Shown: positions 1 through 8,011, numbered from the stretch's first letter. The stretch is 64,000 nucleotides of DNA from VRUE01 sp963824215 (GCA_963824215.1 CAWGOE010000004.1:1178001-1242000); one strand, 5' to 3'. Notes: generated by a model not told the origin, from the sequence alone. Translations and numbers: made by a program.

Positions 1-709
1 TCGTCGGCGCGGTGATGAAGGTCCCATCACCCGCCGCGCCGTCGAAGACCAACCGGTTTTTGAGGATCAGTTCGCCGACGAGCGGCACAGCTGGCACTTC
101 GATCGTGAACGCCTCGTGGAAGTCGCTCTCCCAGGAGAGCTCGGCTTTCAGGTAGATGTTGTTGCCGAGCAGATTGAAGCCGAACCGGGCCGGCTCGCCG
201 TTGGGGGGATCGATGTTGTAGACGATGGCTTCGATCGGTACCGGGAGCGGCAGACCCGCCGCAGAGCCGGTGACGAAGCTTTTCCCCACCGCCGCCCCCG
301 AACACGTGAGGCTCGGCGTCCCTTCGAACTCCGCCTGCGTGCACTGTTCGGTTGCCTGCGGGTTGACGGTGAGGCCCGGTGGGAGATCGACGTGCACCTT
401 GCTCAGGGCGCCGATCGGGTCTTCTGGGCCGGCAAGGCCGGGCTCGTATTCGACGATGAACTGGGTGAAGCCTTTCGGGGGATGGCCGCCGGCGGTTTCG
501 AAGAGCTGCGCTTTCGGACTATCGACAGTGCAGGTGGGGGTGTCGAAGTTGCAGGTGCCCGCCTGCCAACCGCTGTTCGGGGTCGGCGCCTCGGGGTTGG
601 AGGGGGCGATGATCGCGTTCGTGTCCGCGCTCGCGACAGGAACCGAGAAGGCAGCCCCCAGAGCCAGGGCCATCGCTATTGGCACCACCCTCAGTCCCCT
701 GATCCGCAT
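1..709 (-). CDS. Secreted surface-type protein, N-terminal part (runs off the window)
   Basis: An open minus-strand frame runs from an ATG at 709 past base 1 without a stop, so only the first 236 residues are visible. The start has a good Shine-Dalgarno (GAAGGAG about 8 bases upstream). The N-terminus is a clear signal peptide: basic start, hydrophobic stretch, and a cleavage-like VASA-D around residue 28. The mature part begins with Asn/Pro-rich sequence, contains Cys pairs and a phrase DLPPGLTVNPQA, and reads like the beta-rich N-terminus of the very large repetitive surface proteins common in Solirubrobacterales; this family placement is inference. It is divergent from the HTH gene at 817 across an AT-rich operator-like region, which suggests that regulator controls it. 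Confidence 0.7.
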   Translation of the reverse strand, partial: MRIRGLRVVPIAMALALGAAFSVPVASADTNAIIAPSNPEAPTPNSGWQAGTCNFDTPTCTVDSPKAQLFETAGGHPPKGFTQFIVEYEPGLAGPEDPIGALSKVHVDLPPGLTVNPQATEQCTQAEFEGTPSLTCSGAAVGKSFVTGSAAGLPLPVPIEAIVYNIDPPNGEPARFGFNLLGNNIYLKAELSWESDFHEAFTIEVPAVPLVGELILKNRLVFDGAAGDGTFITAPT

Positions 710-734
710 CTTTCGAGCTCCTTCTCTTGGGGTC

Positions 735-789
735 ATACCTAAAATTAGATTACCCGATTTTGATGATCTGCGTTATTATTTTTAGGTAT
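735..789. promoter_or_regulatory. Divergent AT-rich promoter region with an inverted repeat
   Basis: Between the secreted protein (start 709) and the HTH gene (start 817) lies the most AT-rich stretch of this area. It carries an inverted repeat: ATACCTAAAAT at 735-745 and ATTTTTAGGTAT at 778-789, matching over about 11 bases with one mismatch and with centres about 43 bp apart, or four helical turns. This is the geometry of a pair of half-sites for a dimeric or looping repressor controlling both genes. Which protein binds is inference; the adjacent HTH protein is the obvious candidate. Confidence 0.45.
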
Positions 790-816
790 TCCCCAGTCAA
801 CGAAAGTGAGGTAGTT

Positions 817-1116
817 GTGAATTGGGAACGCCTGGCTCGTGCCAATACCCACCCACTCCGCGTCTCAATCCTGGAAGTGCTTGGGATCGACGGCGGCAGG
901 ACGCTGTCACCCAAGGACCTCAGCCTGGAGCTGCAAGCCCCGCTGAGCACGGTCAATTACCACGTGACCGAGCTGCGGCACTCCAAACTGGTCGAAGTCG
1001 TCGACGAACAACAGGTCCGCGGCGCGATCGAGCACTTCTACCGCGTGGTCGAGCACCCCAAGAACGGCCGCCCCCGCAAAGCCGGACGCAAAGCAATCAG
1101 GCGGGCCACCGCCTGA
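817..1116 (+). CDS. ArsR-like winged-helix transcriptional regulator
   Basis: A protein of 99 residues from a GTG at 817, preceded by GAGG with 5-base spacing; a longer frame to 727 exists but would run through the operator-like region. The sequence HPLRVSILEVL followed by LSPKDLSLELQAPLSTVNYHVTEL is a typical ArsR-type helix-turn-helix with the recognition helix near residues 40-55, followed by a wing. The C-terminus is a short basic tail (GRPRKAGRKAIRRA) that could add non-specific DNA contacts. No metal-binding cysteines are visible, so the effector is unknown. It probably autoregulates and controls the divergent secreted protein through the inverted repeat at 735-789. Confidence 0.75.
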   Translation: MNWERLARANTHPLRVSILEVLGIDGGRTLSPKDLSLELQAPLSTVNYHVTELRHSKLVEVVDEQQVRGAIEHFYRVVEHPKNGRPRKAGRKAIRRATA

Positions 1117-1124
1117 GGCGGGCC

Positions 1125-1172
1125 GGCAGGGCAAGCGGAAGCCGGCCCAAGCCCGCTTCCGCTTGCTTTGCC
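1125..1172. terminator. Bidirectional terminator-like hairpin
   Basis: Between the convergent HTH gene (stop 1116) and SurA-like gene (stop 1180) there is an 18-bp inverted repeat (1125-1142 with 1155-1172). It contains only two non-Watson-Crick pairs, both G.U in the plus-strand RNA. There is no clear U-tract. Position between convergent stops supports a terminator. Confidence 0.6.
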
Positions 1173-1179
1173 GCCGGGC

Positions 1180-1827
1180 TCAGCGCTGGTCGTCCGGCAG
1201 AGGGCCGTTAGAGCAGCGCTCGGTTACGTACTCCGGCGCGCAGACCGTGCGAGCCCGCCACCTCTCGTTGAATTCCTCAACGAACTTGCGGAAGAACTTC
1301 TGTTCGGCCTTCTGCCCAGCCCCTTTGGGAATCATTTGTTGAAGCCGTTCTTGAAGCAGCGTGCTCAGTATCTGCAACCTGACCCGTTCGTGCAAGTCCC
1401 GCCGCGTGTAGCCGCTTTCCTTCACGAACTGACGGAATTCTGCACGGCTCTTGAACGATTCCTTCTTGACGAGACCCAGTTCCCGCTTCACTTCATCGTG
1501 AGTGACGAAAAGTCCCCATTCGGCCGCCAGTCCATGAATCCAGGCCATTTCGAGCAGCGCGTTGAGCGCGTTCTCCTCAAGCTTGCCGTAGCCCTTCCGG
1601 CCGGGCTCGGGTACCGAGCGCAGGCCCTTCTGGACTGCAGCCAGCACCAGCGCGTGCCGCAACTCCCCGATCGTGACCGTCGCGAACCGGGGCGGTGCCT
1701 CGGTTATGCGCGCAACAGTGTTGGGCACCAGCTCCTCGGGCGTGGGCAGGGCAAACGAGCGCTCCGCTGACCCTCCCGCAAGAACGAGTGCCACAACCGC
1801 CGCGATGCCCCCGACAAACCCAGACAA
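1180..1827 (-). CDS. SurA-like periplasmic/extracytoplasmic chaperone-type protein
   Basis: A protein of up to 215 residues. The N-terminus is hydrophobic (VVALVLAGGSAERSFA) and can serve as a signal peptide; no lipobox cysteine is present. Residues about 45-190 (ITIGEL-like start, EWGLFVTHDEVKRELG, YTRRDLHERVRLQIL) match the helical N-terminal SurA/PpiC-associated domain that binds unfolded proteins. The parvulin isomerase domain is missing, so it resembles SurA_N-only proteins. The longest start is a TTG directly beside the 3' end of tRNA-Gly, with no Shine-Dalgarno; a GTG about 33 bases further in is an alternative start. Confidence 0.65.
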   Translation of the reverse strand: MSGFVGGIAAVVALVLAGGSAERSFALPTPEELVPNTVARITEAPPRFATVTIGELRHALVLAAVQKGLRSVPEPGRKGYGKLEENALNALLEMAWIHGLAAEWGLFVTHDEVKRELGLVKKESFKSRAEFRQFVKESGYTRRDLHERVRLQILSTLLQERLQQMIPKGAGQKAEQKFFRKFVEEFNERWRARTVCAPEYVTERCSNGPLPDDQR

Positions 1828-1828
1828 A

Positions 1829-1900
1829 GCGGACGACGGGTCTCGAACCCGCGACCTCGAGCTTGGGAAGCTCGCGCTCTACCAACTGAGCTACGTCCGC
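1829..1900 (-). tRNA. tRNA-Gly (anticodon CCC)
   Basis: The reverse complement folds into a 72-nt cloverleaf: acceptor GCGGACG/CGTCCGC, D-arm GCTC..GAGC, anticodon stem CGAGC/GCTCG with loop TTCCCAA (anticodon CCC), and T-arm with loop TTCGAGA. The CCA end is not encoded. It reads GGG codons. The SurA-like gene follows immediately on the same strand, so both may be on one transcript. Confidence 0.95.
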
Positions 1901-1959
1901 AGCGAGGCCTGATTCTAGGGCCAAAGGCCGTAGGTTCGGGCGGCTAATGTTCGCTGCCC

Positions 1960-2481
1960 GTGAGCACCCGTGCCTTCCTTGCCTTTCTCGCCGTCTGCGC
2001 CGTCATCGGCCTGCTTGCCTTCGGCCTACTGAGCAAGGGCGAGACGAAGATCGCCTTGGGGGAGCCCGTGCCCGACCGCGAGCTGCCGGTGCTCGGCGGC
2101 CCCGGCGAGGGCTCGATCGCCGATTACCGTGGCCGCTGGGTGCTGGTCAACCTCTGGGCCTCCTGGTGCGTCCCCTGCCGCCAGGAGGCGCCCGAGCTGG
2201 ACCGCTTCGCCCAGCGCTACCGGAAGCGCGGCGTCAGCGTGCTCGGCATCAATGTCCAGGACAACAGCGACGATGCGCTCGCTTTCCTGCGCGACAACGG
2301 CGTCGCCTACCGGCAACTGCGCTCGGTTGGCGATGAACGCAGTGCCGCCTTTGGCTCCACGGGCGTGCCTGAGAACTTCCTCGTCGACCCGCAGGGGCGG
2401 CTGGCGCTGATCTGGCGCGGCCCGGTCAACGACGAGTTCCTCGCGGAGAACGTCGTACCGCTGGTCGAAGGCCGCTCGTGA
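1960..2481 (+). CDS. ccmG: Thiol:disulfide oxidoreductase CcmG/DsbE-type
   Basis: A protein of 173 residues starting at GTG 1960. Residues 5-24 form an N-terminal membrane anchor. The rest is a thioredoxin fold with the redox motif WCVPC (residues 69-73) inside NLWASWCVPCRQE and a cis-Pro segment GVPENFLVD. It is the family that reduces apocytochrome c haem-binding cysteines outside the membrane. The stop overlaps the start of ccmH by four bases (GTGA), so the two are translationally coupled and form a small cytochrome c maturation operon. The other ccm genes are not in the window. Confidence 0.88.
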   Translation: MSTRAFLAFLAVCAVIGLLAFGLLSKGETKIALGEPVPDRELPVLGGPGEGSIADYRGRWVLVNLWASWCVPCRQEAPELDRFAQRYRKRGVSVLGINVQDNSDDALAFLRDNGVAYRQLRSVGDERSAAFGSTGVPENFLVDPQGRLALIWRGPVNDEFLAENVVPLVEGRS

Positions 2482-2942
2482 GGCATGCCTTGCTCGCGCT
2501 GGCGATGACCGCCGTGCTGGCGCTCGCCGCCCCTGCCCTCGCCGCCACCCCGCAGACGAGCATCACCGACGTCGAAGACGAGGTGATGTGCCCGATCTGC
2601 GGCACCCTGCTCGAGCTGGCCGAATCGCCGCAGGCAAAACGCGAGCGAGTCCTGGTCAGGCGCCTGATCGCCGCAGGCAAGAGCAAGGATGAGATCAAGG
2701 ACGCACTCGTCGCCCAGTACGGGCGCCAGGTGCTGGCGCTACCGAGCGGCTCGGGCTTCGACCTCTCCGCCTACCTGGTGCCGGCGATCGCCTTTGTCGT
2801 CGCCGTGGTGACGCTGGCAATTGGAGTGCGCCGCTGGCGCCGGGCGGCAAAACCATCCGGTCCAGGTTCTGACGCACCGGAGGGTCCGCAAGGCGACGAC
2901 GCCGAGCGACTCGAGGCCGACCTCGCCCGCTACGACCTCTAA
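2478..2942 (+). CDS. ccmH: Cytochrome c maturation protein CcmH/CycL-type
   Basis: A protein of 154 residues. It has a signal peptide (residues 1-22), then the CcmH domain with the redox motif CPIC (38-41) in DEVMCPICGTLLELAESPQA, a conserved helical part, and a transmembrane segment around 95-113. The C-terminal tail is acidic and probably cytoplasmic. CcmH presents reduced apocytochrome to the haem lyase, working with CcmG. The pairing with ccmG through a 4-base overlap makes the call firm. Confidence 0.88.
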   Translation: MRHALLALAMTAVLALAAPALAATPQTSITDVEDEVMCPICGTLLELAESPQAKRERVLVRRLIAAGKSKDEIKDALVAQYGRQVLALPSGSGFDLSAYLVPAIAFVVAVVTLAIGVRRWRRAAKPSGPGSDAPEGPQGDDAERLEADLARYDL

Positions 2943-2958
2943 GCCGGGGTCGTAGCGG

Positions 2959-3576
2959 CTAGTTCTGGACGACTAGCCCGGTAACCGGCACAGGGGGCTT
3001 TCGCTTTGCCTCGGCAGCGGTGACGCAGGCGAGGGTCGCGTCGACCAGGTCGAGCAAAGACCTGAGCGCGTAGTCGTCGGCGGGCGGCGGACCGTCGATC
3101 ACCAGCAGGTCATAGCCGGCGCGCAGGCCCTCGATGGCTCGACTGAACTCGTCCGAGCCGAGCAGCGCCCAGCCGTCGTTCGCCGGACGACCGGCGACGA
3201 TGCAGACCAGCGGATCGGTCGCCGCCGCGGAGCCGGGGCCGGCGAGGACGACGGGCTTGAGGATCTCCCCCACCTCGGCGCTGCCGCGTAGATACTCGTG
3301 TAACCCAGGGGCGCCGGCCAAGCCGAGGGCGTCGGCCAGGCCGGGATTGGCCAGGTCGCACTCGAGCAGCGCGGTGCGGGTGCCCGCCGCAGCAGAGGCA
3401 GCAGCCAACCCTGCCGCCGCCTGCCGGCGTCCGGGGGCCTCACCGGTCATCAAGACCACATGCGCTCCGCCAAGCTTCTCCAGCAACCCTCCAAAGACCG
3501 TCAGGTCGCCGCGGCGCAGCGTCCCCGTCCGCAGATCGGGAGAGGTCCGGGCGGGGATCTCCGCCAGGACCTTCAC
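2959..3576 (-). CDS. MinD/BY-kinase-like protein with degenerate P-loop
   Basis: A protein of 205 residues. GTG at 3576 is chosen because it overlaps the argS stop (ATGTGA); longer frames only run through argS. The fold looks like CpsD/MinD ATPases: VVLMTGEAPGRRQAAAGLA, then LLECDLANPGLADALGL (the Walker A' position), and YDLLVIDGPPP (Walker B). However, the P-loop reads GEAPGRRQAA and lacks the Lys-Ser/Thr that binds phosphate, so ATP hydrolysis is doubtful. There is no C-terminal tyrosine cluster. It may be a regulatory relic of an exopolysaccharide BY-kinase. Convergent with ccmH. Confidence 0.6.
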   Translation of the reverse strand: MKVLAEIPARTSPDLRTGTLRRGDLTVFGGLLEKLGGAHVVLMTGEAPGRRQAAAGLAAASAAAGTRTALLECDLANPGLADALGLAGAPGLHEYLRGSAEVGEILKPVVLAGPGSAAATDPLVCIVAGRPANDGWALLGSDEFSRAIEGLRAGYDLLVIDGPPPADDYALRSLLDLVDATLACVTAAEAKRKPPVPVTGLVVQN

Positions 3577-5207
3577 ATCTTCTCGGGAGCAGAGATGCCG
3601 AGCAGGCCCAACGAGGAGGCAATCGTCTGCTGGGTGAGCTGGCAGAGCCCGAGGCGCGAGCGCTCGACGCCCTCGCCCTCGGCGCCGACCACCTGACAGT
3701 CGCGATAGAAGGCATGAAAGTCGGCCGCCACCGCGGTCGCGTAGGCGCAAATGCGGTGGGGCGCCCGCCGAGCTGCCGCTTCGCGGACCTCCTCTGGGAA
3801 TTCGAGCAAGCGCTTGACCAGGTCGCGCTCGGCTGGCGTCAAAGGCGTCCCGGGGGTCGGCGCGCCCGCCTCACCCCCCTCGCCGCCAGCTTTGCGCAGG
3901 ATGCTGGCGATCCGCGCGTGGGCGTACTGCACGTAGTAGACCGGGTTGTCGCTGGACTCGCGACGGGCCAGCTCGAGATCGAGGTCGACCGTGGTGTCGT
4001 GGCTGCGCCAGAGCATGAACCAGCGCGCTGCATCGACGCCGATGTCGTCGACCAGCTCGTCGAGCGAGATGAAGTCGCCGCTGCGCTTCGACATCTGCGA
4101 CCGCTCTCCCGATTCGACGATGTGGACGAGGCGCATGATCAATGCCTCCACCACGTCGGCATCGAAGCCAAGGGCGGCGATCGCGGCGCGGATGCGCGGC
4201 GCGTAGCCATGGTGGTCGGCGCCAAGGACGTTGATCAGATGCTCGAATCCCCGCCCCAGCTTGTCGCTGTGGTAGGCGACGTCGGCGGCGAGGTAGGTCG
4301 GCTCACCCTCGGCGCGAATCAGAACACGGTCCTTGTCGTCGCCGAACTCGGTGCTGCGCAGCCAGAGAGCGCCATCGCTCTTATAGGTGTGCCCGCGCTG
4401 CCCGAGCCGCTCCAGCGCCTGCTCGACCTCACCGCTCTCGTAGAGGCTGCGCTCCGAGAACCAGTTGTCGAAGTCGACCCCGAAGCGCTCGAGCGTGGCG
4501 CGAACGCCCTCGAGGATCAGTTCGACCCCGCGCTCGCCGACCGCCTCTGCGTCGGTCGGATCTATCCCCTCCCGCTTCAGCTGCTCCGCCAGCTCGGCGA
4601 CGTAATCGCCTTCGTAGCCGTCCTCCGGTGGCTCGCCGCCGGTCATCGCCGCGGCGATCGAAGCGGCGAAACGCTCTACCTGGCCACCGGCATCGTTGAC
4701 GTAGTACTCGCTCTCGACCTCGTGCCCGGCCGCCCGCAAGAGGCGGACCAGGGCATCGCCGTAGGCGGCGTGGCGGCCGCCGCCCACGTGCAGGGGGCCA
4801 GTCGGGTTGGCGGAGACGTACTCGACCAGGATGCGCTGCGGGGACTCGACGGGCGCCGGACCGAGGCCCTCGCCCGCCGCCGCCAGCCGCCCCATCGCCC
4901 GCCTGTACCACTCGTCGGAGAGGTAGAGGTTGACAAAGCCGGGACCGGCGACCTCGACCCGCTCGATGCTGTTCGAGGCGTCCAACTCGCGCTCGAGCTC
5001 GGCTCCCAAGCGCGCCGCCACGTCGCGCGGAGCTTCGCCCAATGGCGCCGCCAGCAGCATCGCCGCATTGGAGCTGTAGTCGCCCAGCTCGGGCTTCGGC
5101 GGCCGGTCGAGCGTCGGCTCGGGACCGGTTGGCTCGCCATCGCGCAGAGCCCGTGCCGCGTCACGGACAGCGGCGCGCAGCTCGGCTATCGAGTCGGTTG
5201 CGCTCAC
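3573..5207 (-). CDS. argS: Arginyl-tRNA synthetase
   Basis: A protein of 544 residues from a GTG at 5207 (MSATDSIAEL after initiation). Upstream in-frame codons overlap the divergent phosphoesterase gene, so the shorter start is preferred. An N-terminal Add-1 domain (KPELGDYSSNAAMLLA) precedes the class I catalytic core with the HIGH-type signature (PTGPLHVGGGRHAAYGDAL) and the KMSKS-like loop MSKRSGDF. The C-terminal DALR anticodon-binding domain ends in GISAPEKM. Length and order fit the family. The stop overlaps the next gene's GTG start. Confidence 0.95.
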   Translation of the reverse strand: MSATDSIAELRAAVRDAARALRDGEPTGPEPTLDRPPKPELGDYSSNAAMLLAAPLGEAPRDVAARLGAELERELDASNSIERVEVAGPGFVNLYLSDEWYRRAMGRLAAAGEGLGPAPVESPQRILVEYVSANPTGPLHVGGGRHAAYGDALVRLLRAAGHEVESEYYVNDAGGQVERFAASIAAAMTGGEPPEDGYEGDYVAELAEQLKREGIDPTDAEAVGERGVELILEGVRATLERFGVDFDNWFSERSLYESGEVEQALERLGQRGHTYKSDGALWLRSTEFGDDKDRVLIRAEGEPTYLAADVAYHSDKLGRGFEHLINVLGADHHGYAPRIRAAIAALGFDADVVEALIMRLVHIVESGERSQMSKRSGDFISLDELVDDIGVDAARWFMLWRSHDTTVDLDLELARRESSDNPVYYVQYAHARIASILRKAGGEGGEAGAPTPGTPLTPAERDLVKRLLEFPEEVREAAARRAPHRICAYATAVAADFHAFYRDCQVVGAEGEGVERSRLGLCQLTQQTIASSLGLLGISAPEKM

Positions 5208-5253
5208 GGCCCCATCGTATGGACCAGAACTCGACACGGGTACGCTGGCCGCC

Positions 5254-5997
5254 GTGCGCGTAGCCGCTATCAGCGACATCCACGCCAACCTGCCGGCGCT
5301 CGAGGCCGCGCTCGCGGCGATCGAGAAGGCCGGGGTCGATGAGATCTGGTGCCTTGGCGACGTGATCGGCTATGGGGCCGAGCCCGACGAGTGCACCGAG
5401 CTCGTGCTGGAGCGCTGCTCCCTCTGCTTGGTCGGCAACCACGACCTCGCGGTCCTCGGCGCCCTCGACATCTCCGCCTTCTCAGAGGCCGCGGCCGAAG
5501 CGGTCGAGTGGACGCGCGCGAAGGTCACCGAGGGGACCCTGGCGCTGCTGCGGGAGCTGGAGCCCCAGGGAGAGCGCGAGGGCATCGCTCTCTTCCACGC
5601 GTCGCCGCGCGATCCGATCTGGGAGTACGTCCTCTCGGTCGAGCAGGCGAGCGCCTGCTTCGACGTACAGCGCTCGCGGATCGCCCTGATCGGCCACTCG
5701 CATGTCTCGCTGTTCTTCGTTCAGCCGGCAAACGAGGAGCTGGGCGGCGAAATCCGCGGCGCCCAGTCGAGCGACGACACGCTTCTCGACCTCGAGACGG
5801 GTACCTGGTTGATCAACCCAGGCAGCGTCGGCCAGCCCCGCGACAATGACCCGCGCGCCGCCTGGCTGGAGCTCGACACGGTCGAGCAGACCGCTCGCTT
5901 CCACCGTGTCGACTACGACGTCGAGCGTGCCGCCACGTCGATCACCGCCGCCGGTCTGCCCCGGCGCCTGGCCGACCGCCTCTACGTCGGCTCATGA
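5254..5997 (+). CDS. Calcineurin-like metallophosphoesterase (YfcE/ApaH-like)
   Basis: A protein of 247 residues with every metal-ligand motif of the family: DIHAN (D8, H10), GDVIGYG (D36), GNHD (N62-H63) and GHSHV near residue 147, followed by NPGSVGQPRD. These bind two divalent metals and cleave a phosphodiester or phosphomonoester; the substrate cannot be told. It is divergent from argS with only 46 bases between starts, so promoters overlap. Confidence 0.85.
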   Translation: MRVAAISDIHANLPALEAALAAIEKAGVDEIWCLGDVIGYGAEPDECTELVLERCSLCLVGNHDLAVLGALDISAFSEAAAEAVEWTRAKVTEGTLALLRELEPQGEREGIALFHASPRDPIWEYVLSVEQASACFDVQRSRIALIGHSHVSLFFVQPANEELGGEIRGAQSSDDTLLDLETGTWLINPGSVGQPRDNDPRAAWLELDTVEQTARFHRVDYDVERAATSITAAGLPRRLADRLYVGS

Positions 5998-6058
5998 GGT
6001 CATGACGCTCAGATGCAGGGAAATTCTGCGCCGGGGAGCGTTCTCTAGACTCGCCCCG

Positions 6059-6643
6059 ATGCCTCGCTCGCTTGCTTCGCTGCTCGCCTGCCCGCTCATG
6101 GCCCTCGCCACTCTTGGCCTTGCCGCCTGCGGAGAGGAGGACGCCCAACTCTTGCCCGGCAAAACCGCGCGGGAGATCACCGCGAACCTCGACACCGTGC
6201 AGCAACTCTCCGACGAAGGCGATTGCGTCGGCGCGGAAAGCGCCGCACAACAGGTCGGCGAACAGATCGAAGCGATCGAAGGCGTCGACCGCAAGCTGAA
6301 GGTCGCGCTCGAAGACGGCGCCGCGCGGCTCGAGGAAGTGATCGTCGAATGCGAAGAATCGACCACTGAAGCGGTGGCGCCGGCGGAGATCCCCCCCGAA
6401 GACGAAGCAGAAGACGAGGAAACGGAGGGAAAAGAGAAGAAGCCGAAGCCCAACAAGGACGAGGAGGAGCCCGACGCGCCGGAAACCTCGCCTTCGCTGC
6501 CCCCCCAAGCCAACGGCGAAGGCAAAGGCCTTGAAAACGGCAACGGCCCGCCTGCCGGCGAAGAAGAAGCGCCTGAAGAAGGCGGGGCCGAAAGCCCCTC
6601 GGGCGGGGTCAGTCCCGGCAGCCCGGCAGGTGGAGGCAAATGA
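6059..6643 (+). CDS. Lipoprotein with acidic, low-complexity tail
   Basis: A protein of 194 residues. ATG at 6059 is chosen because it gives a complete lipoprotein signal ending in the lipobox LAAC followed by GEEDAQ. A short helical domain follows (residues 30-100), then a long Glu/Lys/Pro/Gly-rich tail that looks disordered and wall-spanning. Its last four bases overlap the kinase gene (ATGA), so the pair is translationally coupled, suggesting a shared envelope-sensing role. No known domain is recognised. Confidence 0.7.
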   Translation: MPRSLASLLACPLMALATLGLAACGEEDAQLLPGKTAREITANLDTVQQLSDEGDCVGAESAAQQVGEQIEAIEGVDRKLKVALEDGAARLEEVIVECEESTTEAVAPAEIPPEDEAEDEETEGKEKKPKPNKDEEEPDAPETSPSLPPQANGEGKGLENGNGPPAGEEEAPEEGGAESPSGGVSPGSPAGGGK

Positions 6644-7866
6644 TGGAGACGGGTGCCCTCTCGGGCCGCTACGACCTCGGTGACCGGCTTGGTTCGGGGG
6701 GCATGTCGAACGTCTACCAGGCGACCGACCTGACCCTCGAGCGCACCGTCGCGGTCAAGATCCTCGCCGAGCACCTCTCTGACGACGAGCGCTTCGTCGC
6801 CCGCTTCCGCCGCGAGGCCCTGGCGGTAGCCAAACTGATTCACCCCAACATCGTCCAGGTCTACGACACCGGCCTCGACGAGGGTCGCCACTACATCGTC
6901 ATGGAGTACGTCGCGGGTCGCTCCGGAGCGCAGATCCTGCAGCGCCAGGGCCCGCTCGAGCCCGAAACCGCGGCCGAGGCCGGGATCCAGGCCTGCGCCG
7001 GGCTCGACTACGCGCACCGGCGCGGGATCATCCACCGCGACGTCAAGCCGGGCAACTTCATGGTCACCGGAGGACCCGTGAGCAGCGGACCGATGACGGT
7101 CAAGCTGACCGACTTCGGCATCGCCCGGGCGATCGAACAGACGCGAATCACCCAGGTCGGCTCAGTCGTCGGCACCGCCGCCTACCTCGCGCCAGAGCAA
7201 GTCCGCGGCGAGGAGGCGACGCCGGCAACCGACGTCTACGCCCTAGGCGTCGTCCTCTACCAGTTCCTAACCGGCCGCCTCCCCTACGAGGGCTCAACCC
7301 TGGCCGAGCTGGCGGTGCGCCAGCAAAACGAGCGCCCCCTCCCTCCCAGCACCTATAACGACGACGTGCCGGAGACGCTGGGTGGAGCTGTCCTGCGAGC
7401 GCTAGAGGGCGACCCGGCGCGGCGCTATGCCAGCGCCGACGAGCTTGCCAGCGGCCTGCAGCTGGGCCTACAAGGAGAGGACGTCACCCTTCCACTGGAA
7501 GAGGGCACGGCGGCGACCAACGTCCTCGGCACGGAGGAGGCGACGCGCCGCCTAGACGAGACCGAACGCACCGAGTGGCGGCCAGCTTCACCAAGCCGCC
7601 GCCCCGTTGCGCGCGCCCCGCAGCAGGCTCCCGTCCCGCCGCCGGTCGCACGTCCGCCAGCTCCTAAGAAGCGCAGCGCCTTCTCGCGCTTTGCTCGCTT
7701 CGTTCTGGCAGCTGTAGCGCTAGTCCTGATCGCAGCTGCTGTAGCAGCAGCAGTGATCATTGCGACCGACCAGGCAACCGGCGTCCGCGCGACGGAAGTG
7801 GCTGGCGATTCCGTCGATCGAGTCGTAGAAGAGTTCAAAGAACTGGTCGAGAAGAACACCGAATAG
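6640..7866 (+). CDS. Membrane-anchored Ser/Thr protein kinase, PknB type
   Basis: A protein of 408 residues. The Hanks kinase domain (residues about 10-270) is intact: glycine loop LGSGGMSNVY, K40, E59, HRDVKPGN (D134) and DFG (D158), with the activation segment GTAAYLAPEQ. A Pro/Ala-rich juxtamembrane linker follows, then one transmembrane helix near 355-377 and only about 30 external residues. PASTA repeats, usual in PknB, are absent, so ligand sensing may be passed to the overlapping upstream lipoprotein. This partnership is inference. Confidence 0.88.
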   Translation: MMETGALSGRYDLGDRLGSGGMSNVYQATDLTLERTVAVKILAEHLSDDERFVARFRREALAVAKLIHPNIVQVYDTGLDEGRHYIVMEYVAGRSGAQILQRQGPLEPETAAEAGIQACAGLDYAHRRGIIHRDVKPGNFMVTGGPVSSGPMTVKLTDFGIARAIEQTRITQVGSVVGTAAYLAPEQVRGEEATPATDVYALGVVLYQFLTGRLPYEGSTLAELAVRQQNERPLPPSTYNDDVPETLGGAVLRALEGDPARRYASADELASGLQLGLQGEDVTLPLEEGTAATNVLGTEEATRRLDETERTEWRPASPSRRPVARAPQQAPVPPPVARPPAPKKRSAFSRFARFVLAAVALVLIAAAVAAAVIIATDQATGVRATEVAGDSVDRVVEEFKELVEKNTE

Positions 7867-7876
7867 GCGAGCCGCT

Positions 7877-7980
7877 GAGGGGACGGGGTGTCCCCCTGGC
7901 GGAACCCGCGTCGTATCGCAGGCGGAGGGTCCTTGCCTCGCCGGCTCACAAGTTCCGACAGGGGGACACCCCGTCCCCTC
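7877..7980 (-). repeat. Palindromic core element, copy E1
   Basis: A 104-bp element between the convergent kinase and tgt genes. Perfect 21-bp outer arms (7877-7897 with 7960-7980) enclose a core. Read on the minus strand the core is CGGAACTTGTGAGCCGGCGA, then GGACCC, a small inner hairpin, and GCGGGTTCC. The core is shared with the copies at 50792 and 50932 and, more distantly, at 37769 and 44794, but the outer arms are unique. It may also terminate transcription. Confidence 0.8.
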
Positions 7981-8011
7981 ATCCGAACACGCCATTTGAG
8001 AGGTAAAGCTT

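Noticed and set aside
3714..5342. Long plus-strand open frame (542 codons) opposite argS
   Set aside because: It is fully antisense to an unmistakable argS; long antisense frames are expected in high-GC DNA and the translation has no domain features.
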